From: Mitsuokella jalaludinii DSM 13811
GTDB taxonomy: Bacteria > Bacillota > Negativicutes > Selenomonadales > Selenomonadaceae
DNA length: 64,000 nucleotides
NCBI RefSeq assembly: GCF_000702905.1
Contig: NZ_JNKR01000001.1
Location: 1 to 64,000, forward strand
Direction of reading: 5' to 3'
In this document: positions 1 to 7,894 of the stretch, piece after piece
How the letters are laid out: each line of letters begins with the position of its first letter
How positions within the stretch are numbered: the stretch's first letter is position 1
Translations under genes and position numbers: made by a program
Notes under the pieces: model-generated
Database searches by the model: none
The model's input: only the letters and a program-made list of their open reading frames with translations
Told to the model about the DNA's origin: nothing

Positions 1-333
1 AACAAGGTGATGTGTGAGGCACTCTCGGGGCAACCGCATCTTTCGGTCACGCCAGATCGCGGAAAGGAATTCTCGAAACATGCTCAGCTCAGCAAGGAAC
101 TGAAGCGTGTGACGTTCTACTTTCCTGCTCCGCACCATCCATGGGAGCGCGGGACCAACGAGAATACCAATGGGCTTCTGCGGGAGTTCTTCCCGAAAGG
201 CAAGGACATCACGGATACGCCAGAGGATTACATCCAACGGAAGTACCATGAGTTGAACCTGCGCCCTAGGAAGTGCCTTGGCTACAAAACACCATATGAG
301 GTCTATTTCTCAAAGGTGTTGCACTTAGCTTGA
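1..333 (+). mobile_element. IS30-family transposase, C-terminal part
   Basis: The reading frame is open from the first base, so the gene starts outside the window and only about 110 C-terminal residues are visible. They carry the end of a DDE transposase catalytic domain: TPDRGKEF with its Asp, then about 33 residues on GTNENTNGLLREFF with the catalytic Glu, a spacing and wording typical of IS30-family enzymes. The frame stops at 331-333 and the element should end within a few bases of there. Its end lies inside an opposing gene, which it has truncated. The family is fairly sure; I cannot say whether the element is complete. Confidence 0.85.
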
Positions 334-771
334 CAATTCGCCTCTTTTTATTTCACTTCCTCCAAAATTACCAGCGAATGTTCGCTCAAGTGCTTTGCCA
401 TAATCGTTGGACGACATATTCCTTTTAATATTTTCGTTGGCATTCTTGACAACGCCTATATAAAGATGTATTCCATCTTCTTCACCACTTAAGATATAGA
501 CAAAATTAAACCCAGTGTTATCAAGTGCTAACAGGACATTTTCAAAAGCCTCACGATGGGGATAATCCTCATCATAGGATAACTGCGTTATTTCATAGAA
601 GCAAACATCGTTGCGTTTAAGTCCGTCAATTTCGATTACATTGTCTGTATGGACTTTAAGCGGTTCATTCTGCATAGCCGGAATTTGATAAGACAACAAT
701 GCCATAATACTTTCAGCGTCCATTGACTCGTGTGCAATACCAGTAATCAATTTATTTTGTATAATAGGCAT
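325..771 (-). pseudogene. N-terminal fragment of an unknown protein, cut by the IS30 end
   Basis: This is a 148-residue frame with a normal start, but its last residues and stop codon come from the end of the IS30-family element, so the natural C-terminus is lost. The protein is acidic, has no signal peptide or membrane segment, and contains a plausible alpha/beta pattern ending in an AGNFGGSEIK stretch. That ending resembles the N-terminal portion of some large HerA/FtsK-like ATP-binding proteins, but no P-loop is present and this is only a guess. Base composition is more AT-rich than the rest of the window, as in the neighbouring accessory genes. Confidence 0.55.
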
Positions 772-796
772 CTACATTCACCTCTATTTTCGCAAT

Positions 797-1658
797 TCAT
801 TCTGCCGCCTTAAAATTACAAATGGGCTTCAAAATATCCAAAACTTTCACGGTATCGCCAATCACACTCAAAATATCATCAATGGACTTATACGCCATTG
901 GCGATTCGTCCAGTGTGTCTGCTCCGACAGATGTGGTATAAATTCCCTCCATGGCGTTTTGATAATCTGTCACAGTAAGTGTTTCTTTCGCTTGTTTCCT
1001 GGACATACTCCTACCTGCACCGTGAGGAGCGGAGTTGTTCCAATCGACGTTACCTTTACCGATGGCAAGAATACTGCCGTCACGCATATTGATTGGGATA
1101 AGCACCCAATGTCAGTAAGTTAACAGAAGTAACAACCAGTCCAAAGCCAGTAGCTACATGCCTTTTGGAGAAATGAGAGTGGGATAAATCTGTCATGAAT
1201 GAAATTTTAACATGGCAAACAAGCGGTTAGCCACCTCCAAAGTACCAATGCCGTTTTCTACCGATTATATACTATCACAAGATTTCAACTTCTCGTAGCA
1301 ATACAGCCTTTTCAGGTCAAAAGCCTCCTGCGGTTTATCCCAAACATTCATTCCGGAAGGCATAAAATGCGCAACTTCGTCAAAATACGAAAAATCAACT
1401 GTCGTTGTGTTCAATCGAACGGTATACATACCGCAACCGATATCCCCCCCCACAATATTCGGTACTACTTTATCCGTCACGGTCATAGTCGTACCGATAG
1501 TACAGCCTTTCCCCGCATGGACATCAGGCATAATGCGAATCCTACTACCGACGGCAAAATCGTAATCACACATACGGGCAATTTGCTCTCGCGCCGTGTC
1601 ATCGATGGCTTTGGCGTAAGAAATTGTCGCAGCTTTTGTTCCTTTTTATTCCTTCCAT
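797..1658 (-). pseudogene. rtcB: RNA-splicing ligase RtcB, frameshifted and internally deleted
   Basis: RtcB joins RNA 3'-phosphate or 2',3'-cyclic phosphate ends to 5'-OH ends. The start at 1658 follows an AGGAG site. The first codons run into a five-A tract near 1642-1647 that carries one A too many; removing it restores MEGIKGTKAATISYAK. The N-terminal part then reads RIRIMPDVHAGKG and DIGCGM (metal-binding Cys). Around 1220 a corrupted copy of the GGGNHF motif can be read, and the central third of the enzyme is missing. The C-terminal part (797-1105) keeps PINMRDGS and SAPHGAGR with the His that carries GMP in intact enzymes. It cannot make active ligase. Confidence 0.88.
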
Positions 1659-2083
1659 AACGATCTCCTATTTCAGCCGTTTGAGCAGAGACAGCCACCA
1701 AAGTTCCTCCTATTGCCATTCGCTCATGCTATTGCAAGTGCGAATGGCGTAATCGTTATTTTTGCGCTCCCATCAAGGGAACATTCTCCAATCGGCGAAG
1801 CGTAGCCACGGATTGGTGTCTGTCCGAAATATCGGTATAACGCAAGGACGAATGGCGCAAGCGCGATGTCAATGATACGTATTGGCGGTAGAGATTTCGA
1901 GCCAAATGCTCATAAGGCTCTCTATGCCTCCATCTCATCATTATCGAGACAGCTTTTAGCCATTTTTCGTATTTTGTGTGGGCTCATAGTTCATCCACAC
2001 CTGAACCGAAGTCCCTTCGTTGCCTGTCCCTGCTCAAGCGGCTGCGACGCGAAGCTAGTCCCGTCTGGAATGCCGCCCGTATG
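1659..2083. other. 425-bp stretch without a convincing gene; repeats and hairpins
   Basis: No reading frame here has a ribosome site and family signature. There is a 9-bp inverted repeat GCCATTCGC (1715-1723) with GCGAATGGC (1740-1748), and a 19-bp near-direct repeat (1734-1752 and 1842-1860, two mismatches) spaced 108 bp apart. GTTCA/TGAAC arms near 1990-2007 could form another hairpin. Because it sits between rtcB and an unknown gene, a small structured RNA is conceivable, but I see no tRNA-like core and the stretch could equally be decayed sequence. Confidence 0.35.
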
Positions 2084-2713
2084 CTACTTCTCCATCAATT
2101 CCTCCAAGATAAAGCGATTTTCTCCGGCAAGGTCGAATTTCAGCGCATAATCCACCTGCGTCTGGAGCAGAGCCTCATCAATCTTGATAGACACCTCGTC
2201 CGAGGAACGGTTCAGTTCCTTGACCATGGCGCGAACCTTGTTTCGGTCGTAGTCAATGGTCAAGATGCGATCAATGTCGTAGCAGTAGGATGTCTGGTTG
2301 CCATCATTGTTGAACACATAGCCACGTCCCTCGCCCTTTTGGAGTTCGTGGGAGCTTTTGCGGTTCGCAAGTTCCTGCAACATACCGAGGAACGCACGAC
2401 GGCTCTTGTTGGCATCCACTGCCGCATCGAGGTTAAAGCCCATGCCCGCCTTGGCCTTGCCGATAGCCGCACCCAAGCGTTCCTTTTCCTCCATTAGTTC
2501 CTGCCAGATACCGAGCAGTCGCCCTACATCAAAGCCCTCGTCAGCTTTCCGGCTGACATCCACGGTGTCATCCTGCTGCCCCGCCAGAGCCTTGCTGCGG
2601 AGATGTTTCTCTGTGATAGTCATCACATTGTCCGCATCGGACAGATAGCGGTTGATATACGACATCAACTCGCTGATTTTGTTCTGCGCCTGAAAGGCTT
2701 CCTTTAGGTTCAT
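2084..2713 (-). CDS. Hypothetical 209-residue helical protein
   Basis: A complete frame with an AGGAGG site nine bases before the ATG at 2713. The product is charged and probably mostly helical (residues 1-120 alternate Lys/Glu/Ala/Leu). It has no signal peptide or membrane span. A central segment KSSHELQKGEGRGYVFNN reads like a conserved loop, and DIDRILTIDYDRNKVR follows. I do not recognise the family. It lies upstream of the rtcB pseudogene on the same strand, so it may once have worked with RtcB, but the 425-bp gap makes that weak. Lower GC than the core genes suggests acquired DNA. Confidence 0.7.
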   Translation of the reverse strand: MNLKEAFQAQNKISELMSYINRYLSDADNVMTITEKHLRSKALAGQQDDTVDVSRKADEGFDVGRLLGIWQELMEEKERLGAAIGKAKAGMGFNLDAAVDANKSRRAFLGMLQELANRKSSHELQKGEGRGYVFNNDGNQTSYCYDIDRILTIDYDRNKVRAMVKELNRSSDEVSIKIDEALLQTQVDYALKFDLAGENRFILEELMEK

Positions 2714-2832
2714 TGCTACATTCCTCCTCTGGCTTTATATTTCTACGCATTTCCTCGCATTCCTGCCAGATTCATGTAAATTGTTTAGCTGTCTTGAAAT
2801 GATTTAGTGCGTATACTCCGCTGTCACCGACA

Positions 2833-2973
2833 TCAATAGACTATCATGCGCTCCCAAAAGTCCCGGATAGACTCAAGCTCATGGGACTCGGCGATACCCG
2901 TCTTATACCACACGGCGAGGTGTTCACTGGTAAGATAGATAAGGTAAAATATATTTCGCAAATTCAATTTCAT
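2833..2973 (-). CDS. Short open frame, probably the 3' end of a gene cut by the IS256 remnant
   Basis: This 46-residue frame ends in a protein-like stretch (SEHLAVWYKTGIAESHELES, then an aromatic tail RDFWERM). It starts at an ATG with no ribosome site, right where the IS256-family remnant begins. The simplest reading is the C-terminal fragment of a larger gene whose 5' part was removed by the element. The family is not recognised. Confidence 0.3.
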   Translation of the reverse strand: MKLNLRNIFYLIYLTSEHLAVWYKTGIAESHELESIRDFWERMIVY

Positions 2974-3320
2974 AAAAAATAGACATAGTCTATTGCCGCT
3001 AGTACAATTAAGTTACCGCACCAAATTCGTAAGGAGGCAATAGACCATGTCTGGTAACATTATATCACCGAATTGCTTTGGGGCACAAAGGTCTCTTCGG
3101 ACACCATCAGCAACCTCAACCAGAAGGCGTACAAGCACATCGAAGAATGGCGTCAGCGTCCTTTAACGGGCGAATACCCATACGTTTACGTCGACGGCAT
3201 TTACCTCAAGCGCTGCTGGGGTGGTGAGATTCAGAATGTATCCGTTTTGGTCGCTATTGGCGTCAACAAAGACGGATTTCGTGAGATTCTCGGTGCAGTG
3301 GAAGGTATGAAAGAGGACAA
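2974..3320 (+). mobile_element. IS256-family transposase remnant, internally deleted
   Basis: An AAGGAGG site precedes an ATG at 3047 that begins MSGNIIS, a usual transposase N-terminus. The sequence then jumps with a frame change straight into the middle of the catalytic domain (TELLWGTKVSSDTIS onward). That part contains PYVYVDGIYLKRCWGG with a catalytic Asp and continues to LGAVEGMKED, where homology stops at about 3320. Most of the N-terminal domain and the whole C-terminal third are absent, so it cannot be active. Its right junction lies inside a CMD-family gene on the opposite strand. Confidence 0.8.
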
Positions 3321-3359
3321 ATCGCCCAATGCCTTGCGTCCTGCTGTCTGTTTTTCCAT
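3321..3359 (-). pseudogene. First 13 codons of a carboxymuconolactone decarboxylase-family gene
   Basis: An AGGAGG site precedes an ATG at 3359 that opens MEKQTAGRKALGD and then runs into the IS256-family remnant. The same wording (QTAGRNQLGDFAP) occurs near the mature N-terminus of the intact CMD-family gene at 10.7 kb, so this is the severed 5' end of a paralogue lacking a signal peptide. Its promoter region with a regulatory motif copy survives upstream. Confidence 0.7.
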
Positions 3360-3421
3360 GATAAATCCTCCTATCTCACGACTTCATCTTTTGCTATCAT
3401 CAATAGCATGGCATGCGTGCC

Positions 3422-3436
3422 ATGTGAAATGCTTAT
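3422..3436. promoter_or_regulatory. Shared 15-bp motif, copy 1 (upstream of the cut CMD gene)
   Basis: ATGTGAAATGCTTAT occurs here identically to the copy at 11900, 63 bp before the start of the truncated CMD gene. A GGCATGCGTGCC palindrome lies just beside it. It is likely an activator or operator site; two decayed LysR genes nearby make a LysR-type regulator the first suspect. Confidence 0.5.
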
Positions 3437-3483
3437 CAAAAATCATCTGTCATTCTTAAAATGTATTCCATATAGACCAAAGA

Positions 3484-3528
3484 GAAAGCCCTGCCTGTTC
3501 CAGGTGAACCAAAACAGACAGGGCTTTC
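3484..3528 (-). terminator. Terminator after the DoxX gene
   Basis: The arms GAAAGCCCTGCCTGTT and AACAGACAGGGCTTTC pair with one mismatch across a 13-base loop, directly downstream of the DoxX stop codon. Confidence 0.75.
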
Positions 3529-3538
3529 TTGCGGATAT

Positions 3539-3997
3539 TCAGAAAGGATTGTGTTCTTCTTCACTGACTTCATTGCGAAGCAGGTGGTCGAGGCTGTAGC
3601 GTCCCGGGCCGGCAAAGACGACGCCGAGGTAGAAGACGCCTTCCTCAAACGGGCGCGAGACCTGCAGGAGCGGTGCGCCGGAGGCAAGCTCGATGGAGGT
3701 CGCCATCATGAGGTTGCCGACGAGGAAGAGGGCCATCGGGCGGTAGAACAGGCCGAGCAGGATGAAGAGTCCGCCGAACGTCTCCGCCAGGCCAGAAAGC
3801 AGTCCGAAGAACGTCGGGAAGATATGGATGCCGAGTGCGCCCATCATCGAGCCGAGTGCCGTCCACCCCTCAGGGCCGCTTAAGAGCTTCGGCACGCCAT
3901 GCCAGATGAAGGCAATGCCGATCAAGATGCGGAAGACGAGCAAGCCGATGTCCTTCTTCGACGCGATGATGCTGTTGAGGTACTGCAATGATTTCAT
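3539..3997 (-). CDS. DoxX-family membrane protein
   Basis: 152 residues with four predicted membrane helices (about 15-38, 52-75, 78-98 and 108-130). The hallmark first helix is RILIGIAFIWHGVPKLLSG, followed by the glycine-rich second helix with the AETFGGLFILLGL stretch. DoxX/DoxD-like proteins are small inner-membrane proteins tied to quinone, thiol or oxidative-stress chemistry; the exact reaction here is unknown. A good ribosome site (AAGGAGCG) precedes the ATG. It stands alone with its own terminator, and a copy of the 15-bp motif shared with the CMD/cupin genes lies about 110 bp upstream, suggesting common control. Confidence 0.88.
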   Translation of the reverse strand: MKSLQYLNSIIASKKDIGLLVFRILIGIAFIWHGVPKLLSGPEGWTALGSMMGALGIHIFPTFFGLLSGLAETFGGLFILLGLFYRPMALFLVGNLMMATSIELASGAPLLQVSRPFEEGVFYLGVVFAGPGRYSLDHLLRNEVSEEEHNPF

Positions 3998-4105
3998 GGT
4001 AATCGCTCCTTATTTCTATTATAATATCTAACGGATATTTATTATCTACTTATATGATATATTAAGTATGTGATCGACACAAGAGCGATTTTTTCATTTA
4101 CCAGG

Positions 4106-4120
4106 TATGAAATGCTTGCG
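4106..4120. promoter_or_regulatory. Shared 15-bp motif, copy 2 (upstream of DoxX)
   Basis: TATGAAATGCTTGCG shares the TGAAATGCTT core and flanking positions with the identical copies at 3422 and 11900, in the same orientation relative to the downstream minus-strand gene. It is weaker than the other two. The AT-rich DoxX promoter lies between it and the gene. Confidence 0.4.
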
Positions 4121-4146
4121 TATTGTTGCAACACAAAGAAAAACAG

Positions 4147-4226
4147 CCCGGCGATACATCGCCAGGCTTATGAAAAGAAGAACATGCCCCGCCTGCTCGT
4201 ATCATAGGGATGGAACAGGCAGGGCT
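4147..4226 (-). terminator. Double hairpin terminator after the LppM-type lipoprotein
   Basis: Two hairpins lie in series on the minus strand. The first pairs GAACAGGCAGGGC-like arms (4187-4226). The second pairs GCCCGGCGA with TCGCCAGGC (4147-4168) and is followed by a T-run, so the second is the likely release point. Confidence 0.65.
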
Positions 4227-4253
4227 CTCTGTCAAGAAGACAGCGAATTACTC

Positions 4254-4958
4254 TTACGCAGTCTCATCGGCCTGTTTCCTGCGCCGCATGTAGAGGAAAC
4301 CGCCCGCGAGCAGCAAGGCCAGGACGATGATACCGACCGTCAGGGCGATGTGCGCCTGGTTGTAGATGCGGTAGCTCGCCTGCATCCTGACGTCTTTGCC
4401 CTCCGAGATGGTCTTCTTGAGGTTCCAGGTCAGGCTCTTGCCGTCACCAGCGATGCTGTCTGCATTCTGCGTCTCAGGCTTGACAGGCAGGTTCAGCGTG
4501 AAATTATACTGGACCTGGTCGAGCATGCCCTGTACCATCTTCTTGCTCTCGGGATCCTGCGCGCCCATGTCCGTCTCCTCGCCCTTGGCGAAGAGATCGA
4601 AGGTGTAGGCGTCGTAGAACCACGAACGCGTGACGGTGACGCCTGCATTGCGGCCTTCCACCGCCGTGAACATGTCGCCGCCCTTGGCTGCCAGTGTCTC
4701 GATGTCCGGATACGATACCGTGACCTCGTAGCCCGTCATGTCGCCGTCATTGACGTCTTTGACGACGGCATCGGGATTCTCCGCGACGAATTCATTCTTC
4801 GTGGCCTTCAGGGCCTCTGCGGCAAACATATTGCCGACCATGCGCGTCACCATCGTGCTGGAGCCGTCCTCCTTGATGGTCACGCTTTCTTCCGCTTTGA
4901 TGCAGCCCGCTGCTGCCAGGGAAAAGACGATGAGCAGGACTAGGAATATCCGCTTCAC
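4254..4958 (-). CDS. LppM-domain lipoprotein (DUF3153-like)
   Basis: A lipoprotein signal ends in SLAAAGC, giving a lipidated Cys about residue 18. It is followed by the ESVTIKEDGSSTM opening typical of the LppM/DUF3153 domain, a beta-rich extracytoplasmic domain. A single membrane helix (about 205-225) and a short basic tail RRRKQ end the protein. I chose the GTG at 4958 rather than the one at 4967 because the AGGAAG site is correctly spaced only for it. It lies in tandem with another lipoprotein gene 36 bp upstream, and both probably share a promoter. Role: envelope-associated, exact function unknown. Confidence 0.82.
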   Translation of the reverse strand: MKRIFLVLLIVFSLAAAGCIKAEESVTIKEDGSSTMVTRMVGNMFAAEALKATKNEFVAENPDAVVKDVNDGDMTGYEVTVSYPDIETLAAKGGDMFTAVEGRNAGVTVTRSWFYDAYTFDLFAKGEETDMGAQDPESKKMVQGMLDQVQYNFTLNLPVKPETQNADSIAGDGKSLTWNLKKTISEGKDVRMQASYRIYNQAHIALTVGIIVLALLLAGGFLYMRRRKQADETA

Positions 4959-4994
4959 GTTGCTCACTTCCTCTCAAAACTCAACACCGATCCG

Positions 4995-5381
4995 TCACTT
5001 ATCCTTTGCCTGTTTCTCGAACAAGATGGTCATGCCCGAATAGTCCGTCTTGACTTTGCCAGTCTCCACCTTCACGAAGACCATCTCACCGGACGAATCC
5101 TTGATCTTGAAGCCATTCGCCGTCTCCTCCCAGTCGCCGTTGCCCTTTTCATCGCCGACGACAGCCTTGACATCGCCGTTCGGCTGGAGGTCCAGCGTGA
5201 ACTCGCCGCCGACCGTCTTCGCGACATTGACATTGATGCCGCCCATCGAGCCCGTCGTAGCCTTCCATACGCCGACGTATTCGCTGTTCTCGTACTTGTC
5301 CGACATGCAGCCAGAGAGCAGCAGGCAGAGCAGGCAGCCCGCCGTCAAGATGAGCATCATGCGCTTTGCGAATCCCTTCAT
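4995..5381 (-). CDS. Small putative lipoprotein
   Basis: 128 residues from the ATG at 5381, chosen over the upstream ATG because a GGAGAG ribosome site sits seven bases before it. The signal ends in LLLSGC, a clear lipobox. The mature part is a compact beta-rich domain (GVWKATTGSMGG, DWEETANGFKIKD) that looks like a small lipocalin-like or copper-resistance-like barrel, but I cannot place it in a family. It heads a two-lipoprotein unit with the LppM-type gene. A TATACT -10 element faces it at about 5437-5442. Confidence 0.75.
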   Translation of the reverse strand: MKGFAKRMMLILTAGCLLCLLLSGCMSDKYENSEYVGVWKATTGSMGGINVNVAKTVGGEFTLDLQPNGDVKAVVGDEKGNGDWEETANGFKIKDSSGEMVFVKVETGKVKTDYSGMTILFEKQAKDK

Positions 5382-5529
5382 GGCAATCTCTCCTTCCTCA
5401 AAGTCAAAATCCTTGAATCGCTTTCTCATTCGCTTTCAGTATACAATGGCGGAAGGCCCGACCGTACTGTACAAAATGACAGGTCAGCCAAAAAAATCAG
5501 GCCAGCATGAAAAACTGTCGCAGAAATAT

Positions 5530-5555
5530 CCGACCTGTCATTCCCGACAGGTCGG
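5530..5555. promoter_or_regulatory. Perfect 10-bp inverted repeat at the promoter of a secreted protein
   Basis: CCGACCTGTC and GACAGGTCGG are separated by six bases. The palindrome lies about where the -35 region of the plus-strand gene at 5617 should be (a TATACT -10 follows at 5574-5579), so it is probably an operator. A related GACAGGTC half-site lies at about 5480, and the divergent lipoprotein operon starts on the other side. Confidence 0.6.
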
Positions 5556-5616
5556 TCGGGTCGCCGATTGTCGTATACTAGGGATAGAGAGGATTCTGTG
5601 ATGCGGAGGTGATGTT

Positions 5617-6327
5617 ATGCTGAAGCGATTCCTGATGATGCTGCTCATCTGTGGATACCTGCTGTATGCGCCGACAGCAAGGGCTTGTGAGGAAAGCCCG
5701 CTGCCTTACTGGATGGATTATCAGGCATTCCTGAGCGAGTACCGCTCTGCCATTGTCGAAGACCGTGATACGATAGGCGGCTGGCAACTGAGTGCCGCGG
5801 CCAAGGTGGCCGGCCCCGAGGGGACAGGCTACGCCTTCGTCTGGATGGACGAGGACGATGTGCCGGAACTCCTGATTGGAGATCTGGAGCGCTGGCATGT
5901 CTGGCAGGCCTACACCTGGAAGGACGGCAAGATCTACAATCTCTACCCGGAGGGCGACCCCGGCGGCGAGATGTGGATGACCGAAGGCAAGCTGCTCTAC
6001 CTCGAGATCGCGACGATGAGCTGGAGCTATCACGCCTGGTCCGGCAAGCGCGCACACGCAACGGACCTGTCTTTTGCGGCGGCCTACACGCAGGACCTCG
6101 AGACGCACACGATCCGCGTCTACTGCGGCGAGCGCGATGAAGAAGGCGTTCCCATCTGGCACGAGATCCACACGGATGTCGAGAACGTCATCGCGATGAT
6201 GCCGACGACGCGGATGCTCGAGCTCGACTGGCAGCGGCTCGCGGACCTGTCTGTCCCGGCTGACCATGAACACGATTTCAAGACGGGGCCGACCCGCTTC
6301 TACCGTGGCGAGGACGACAACACCTGA
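5617..6327 (+). CDS. Secreted hypothetical protein
   Basis: 236 residues with a signal peptide (MLKRFLMMLLICGYLLYAPT, cleavage near ARACEE). The ATG has a strong GGAGG site. The mature protein is acidic and rich in Trp/Tyr, with repeated short beta-hairpin wording (FVWMDEDDVPELLIGDLE, QAYTWKDGKIYNLYPEG) like exported proteins that sense or bind at the cell surface. No catalytic motif is visible. It is a single-gene unit: a palindromic operator lies upstream and a strong terminator directly follows. Family not recognised. Confidence 0.8.
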   Translation: MLKRFLMMLLICGYLLYAPTARACEESPLPYWMDYQAFLSEYRSAIVEDRDTIGGWQLSAAAKVAGPEGTGYAFVWMDEDDVPELLIGDLERWHVWQAYTWKDGKIYNLYPEGDPGGEMWMTEGKLLYLEIATMSWSYHAWSGKRAHATDLSFAAAYTQDLETHTIRVYCGERDEEGVPIWHEIHTDVENVIAMMPTTRMLELDWQRLADLSVPADHEHDFKTGPTRFYRGEDDNT

Positions 6328-6331
6328 AAAA

Positions 6332-6376
6332 AAGACACATGCAGCAATACACGATTGCAGCATGTGTCTTTTCTTC
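6332..6376. terminator. Bidirectional terminator between convergent genes
   Basis: AAGACACATGC-AGCAAT pairs with ATTGC-AGCATGTGTCTT, with A-runs before and T-runs after, so it can serve the plus-strand secreted protein and the minus-strand corA unit. Confidence 0.85.
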
Positions 6377-6381
6377 TCCGT

Positions 6382-6609
6382 TCAGCAGGAGCTCTCTCCC
6401 CAGACGGGGTGGCGGGCGGGCTTGAGGCTCCGCACGCGGATGAGGCGCAGGGCCTCGTGCATGTCGATGTCTTCGCGCATGCCGTCTGCTTCGTAGACGC
6501 AGACGGGATCCTTGACGCCGAGCTCACTGCCCGGCATGTAGACGTATTCGCTGTTTTCAGGGTCGCCATAGATGACGCCGACCCTGAGTTTCGATTCGGC
6601 AAGTACCAT
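6382..6609 (-). CDS. Small hypothetical protein downstream of corA
   Basis: 75 residues. The ATG at 6609 is preceded by AGGAGG, so the longer upstream frame is not used. The protein is soluble, beginning VLAESKLRVGVIYGDP and containing EYVYMPGSELG and a charged C-terminal half. It follows corA after an 11-bp gap and shares its terminator, so both are one transcript. A link to Mg2+ or metal handling is inferred only from position. Family unknown. Confidence 0.7.
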   Translation of the reverse strand: MVLAESKLRVGVIYGDPENSEYVYMPGSELGVKDPVCVYEADGMREDIDMHEALRLIRVRSLKPARHPVWGESSC

Positions 6610-6620
6610 GGTTCTCCTCC

Positions 6621-7574
6621 TCAGAACATATCGCGGTGCCAGAGCACGTAGGCACTGACGATACTGATGCTGAAGGCGATGCACATGACGTAAAGGAAGC
6701 CGTGCGCATTTTCGGCAAACGGCACAGGCACGTTCATGCCGAAAAAGCTCGAGACGACGGTCGGGATGGCCAAGATGATCGTCATCGCCGCCAAGAATTT
6801 CATGACGAGATTCTGGTTGTTCGAGATGATTGACGAGAACGTATCAGCGAGGCGCGCGAGGATCTTGCTGTACATCTCGACCATCTCTTTCGCCTGCTTG
6901 TTCTCGATGATGACATCCTCCAAGAGGTCCTCATCCTCCTCATACGCCTTGAGGATTGGCGTCAGGCTCGTGTTGTTGCGCATGCGCAGCAGTTTGTCAA
7001 GCACGGCGCCGTTCGAGCGGATGGCCGCATTGAAGTACGTCAGGCCCTTCTGCAGCTCGAGGAGGCGCAGGATCTCGCTGTTCTTCATGTCGTGGCGCAG
7101 CTGGTCCTCGATCTCCTCCGAGAGCTTCGAGATCTGGCGCAGATAGCGCAGGAAGTACGTCGCCGACTTGTAGAGGATCTGGAACAGGAAGCGCGTCTTC
7201 TTGTAGGTTCGGAAGAGACGCGATGTGCGCTCGTTGAACTCCGTGATGACAGGCGTCTCCTCGAGGCAGACGGTGATGATGTACTCATCCGTCACGATGA
7301 TGGCGAGCGGCAGGGCATCGTAGCTGTCCTCGCCGCGGAAGACCGGCACATTCGTCAGGACCATGACCGAGTTCTCCTCGACGTCCGTATGGGAGCGCTC
7401 CTCATCATCGAGTGCGGAGCGCAGGAAGTCGGGATCAACCTCGGTGAGATTGCTGACGACCTTGAGCTCGTACGGCGTCGGATCGACGATGTTGATCCAG
7501 GCGCCCTTCTCGAGCGTCTTGAGCGTCAATTCCTGCAGTGGGCCGCTCTCCAGGGATTTATAGATCTGCAGCAT
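6621..7574 (-). CDS. corA: CorA-family magnesium/cobalt transporter
   Basis: A 317-residue CorA/MIT-family channel that lets Mg2+ (also Co2+/Ni2+) into the cell down the membrane potential. The large cytoplasmic N-terminal alpha/beta domain and long coiled helices occupy about 1-250. Two C-terminal membrane helices follow, the first ending in the signature GMN (YGMN-like, here FFGMN), with a short acidic loop NVPVPFAENAHG and the second helix ending in a basic tail. Length and order match the family. It begins a two-gene unit with the small gene at 6382. A 5' leader with nested hairpins precedes it. Confidence 0.93.
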   Translation of the reverse strand: MLQIYKSLESGPLQELTLKTLEKGAWINIVDPTPYELKVVSNLTEVDPDFLRSALDDEERSHTDVEENSVMVLTNVPVFRGEDSYDALPLAIIVTDEYIITVCLEETPVITEFNERTSRLFRTYKKTRFLFQILYKSATYFLRYLRQISKLSEEIEDQLRHDMKNSEILRLLELQKGLTYFNAAIRSNGAVLDKLLRMRNNTSLTPILKAYEEDEDLLEDVIIENKQAKEMVEMYSKILARLADTFSSIISNNQNLVMKFLAAMTIILAIPTVVSSFFGMNVPVPFAENAHGFLYVMCIAFSISIVSAYVLWHRDMF

Positions 7575-7594
7575 GGATAGAATCTCCTTTCCAC

Positions 7595-7646
7595 GGGGAG
7601 ACTCCTGCCCGCTGCGCTTACCGGCAGGCCATGGAGATCACTCCCC
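7595..7646 (-). promoter_or_regulatory. Structured 5' leader of corA
   Basis: In the leader just before the corA ribosome site, GGGGAG (7595-7600) pairs with CTCCCC (7641-7646), and inside it CCTGCC (7604-7609) pairs with GGCAGG (7623-7628). A separate hairpin AGCTGCC/GGCAGCT followed by TTTT lies at 7746-7764. The arrangement could be an attenuator or metal-sensing leader. I could not match it to the M-box or yybP consensus. The rest of 7575-7894 shows no gene. Confidence 0.4.
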
Positions 7647-7894
7647 CACTTGTATCACATCGTTTGGGATCTATCGCACTAGGGTGATCGTCCATGATCT
7701 CACCAGCCTTTCTTCTCTGTCACTTGATTCTCACAAGAAAAATGCAGCTGCCGCACGGGCAGCTTTTCCGAACTTCATTATATTACCAACGCCGCAATCT
7801 TGTCCAGCATCCGCGTGTAAAAAATGTGTTAAACCGCGCAGAGAAGGATTTCACCCCAAAAAGGCGAATCCATCCAATGAAGGAGTGATGAAAC

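Noticed and set aside
7595-7764. M-box (magnesium) riboswitch before corA
   Set aside because: The hairpins do not carry the M-box conserved blocks as I know them; reported only as a structured leader.
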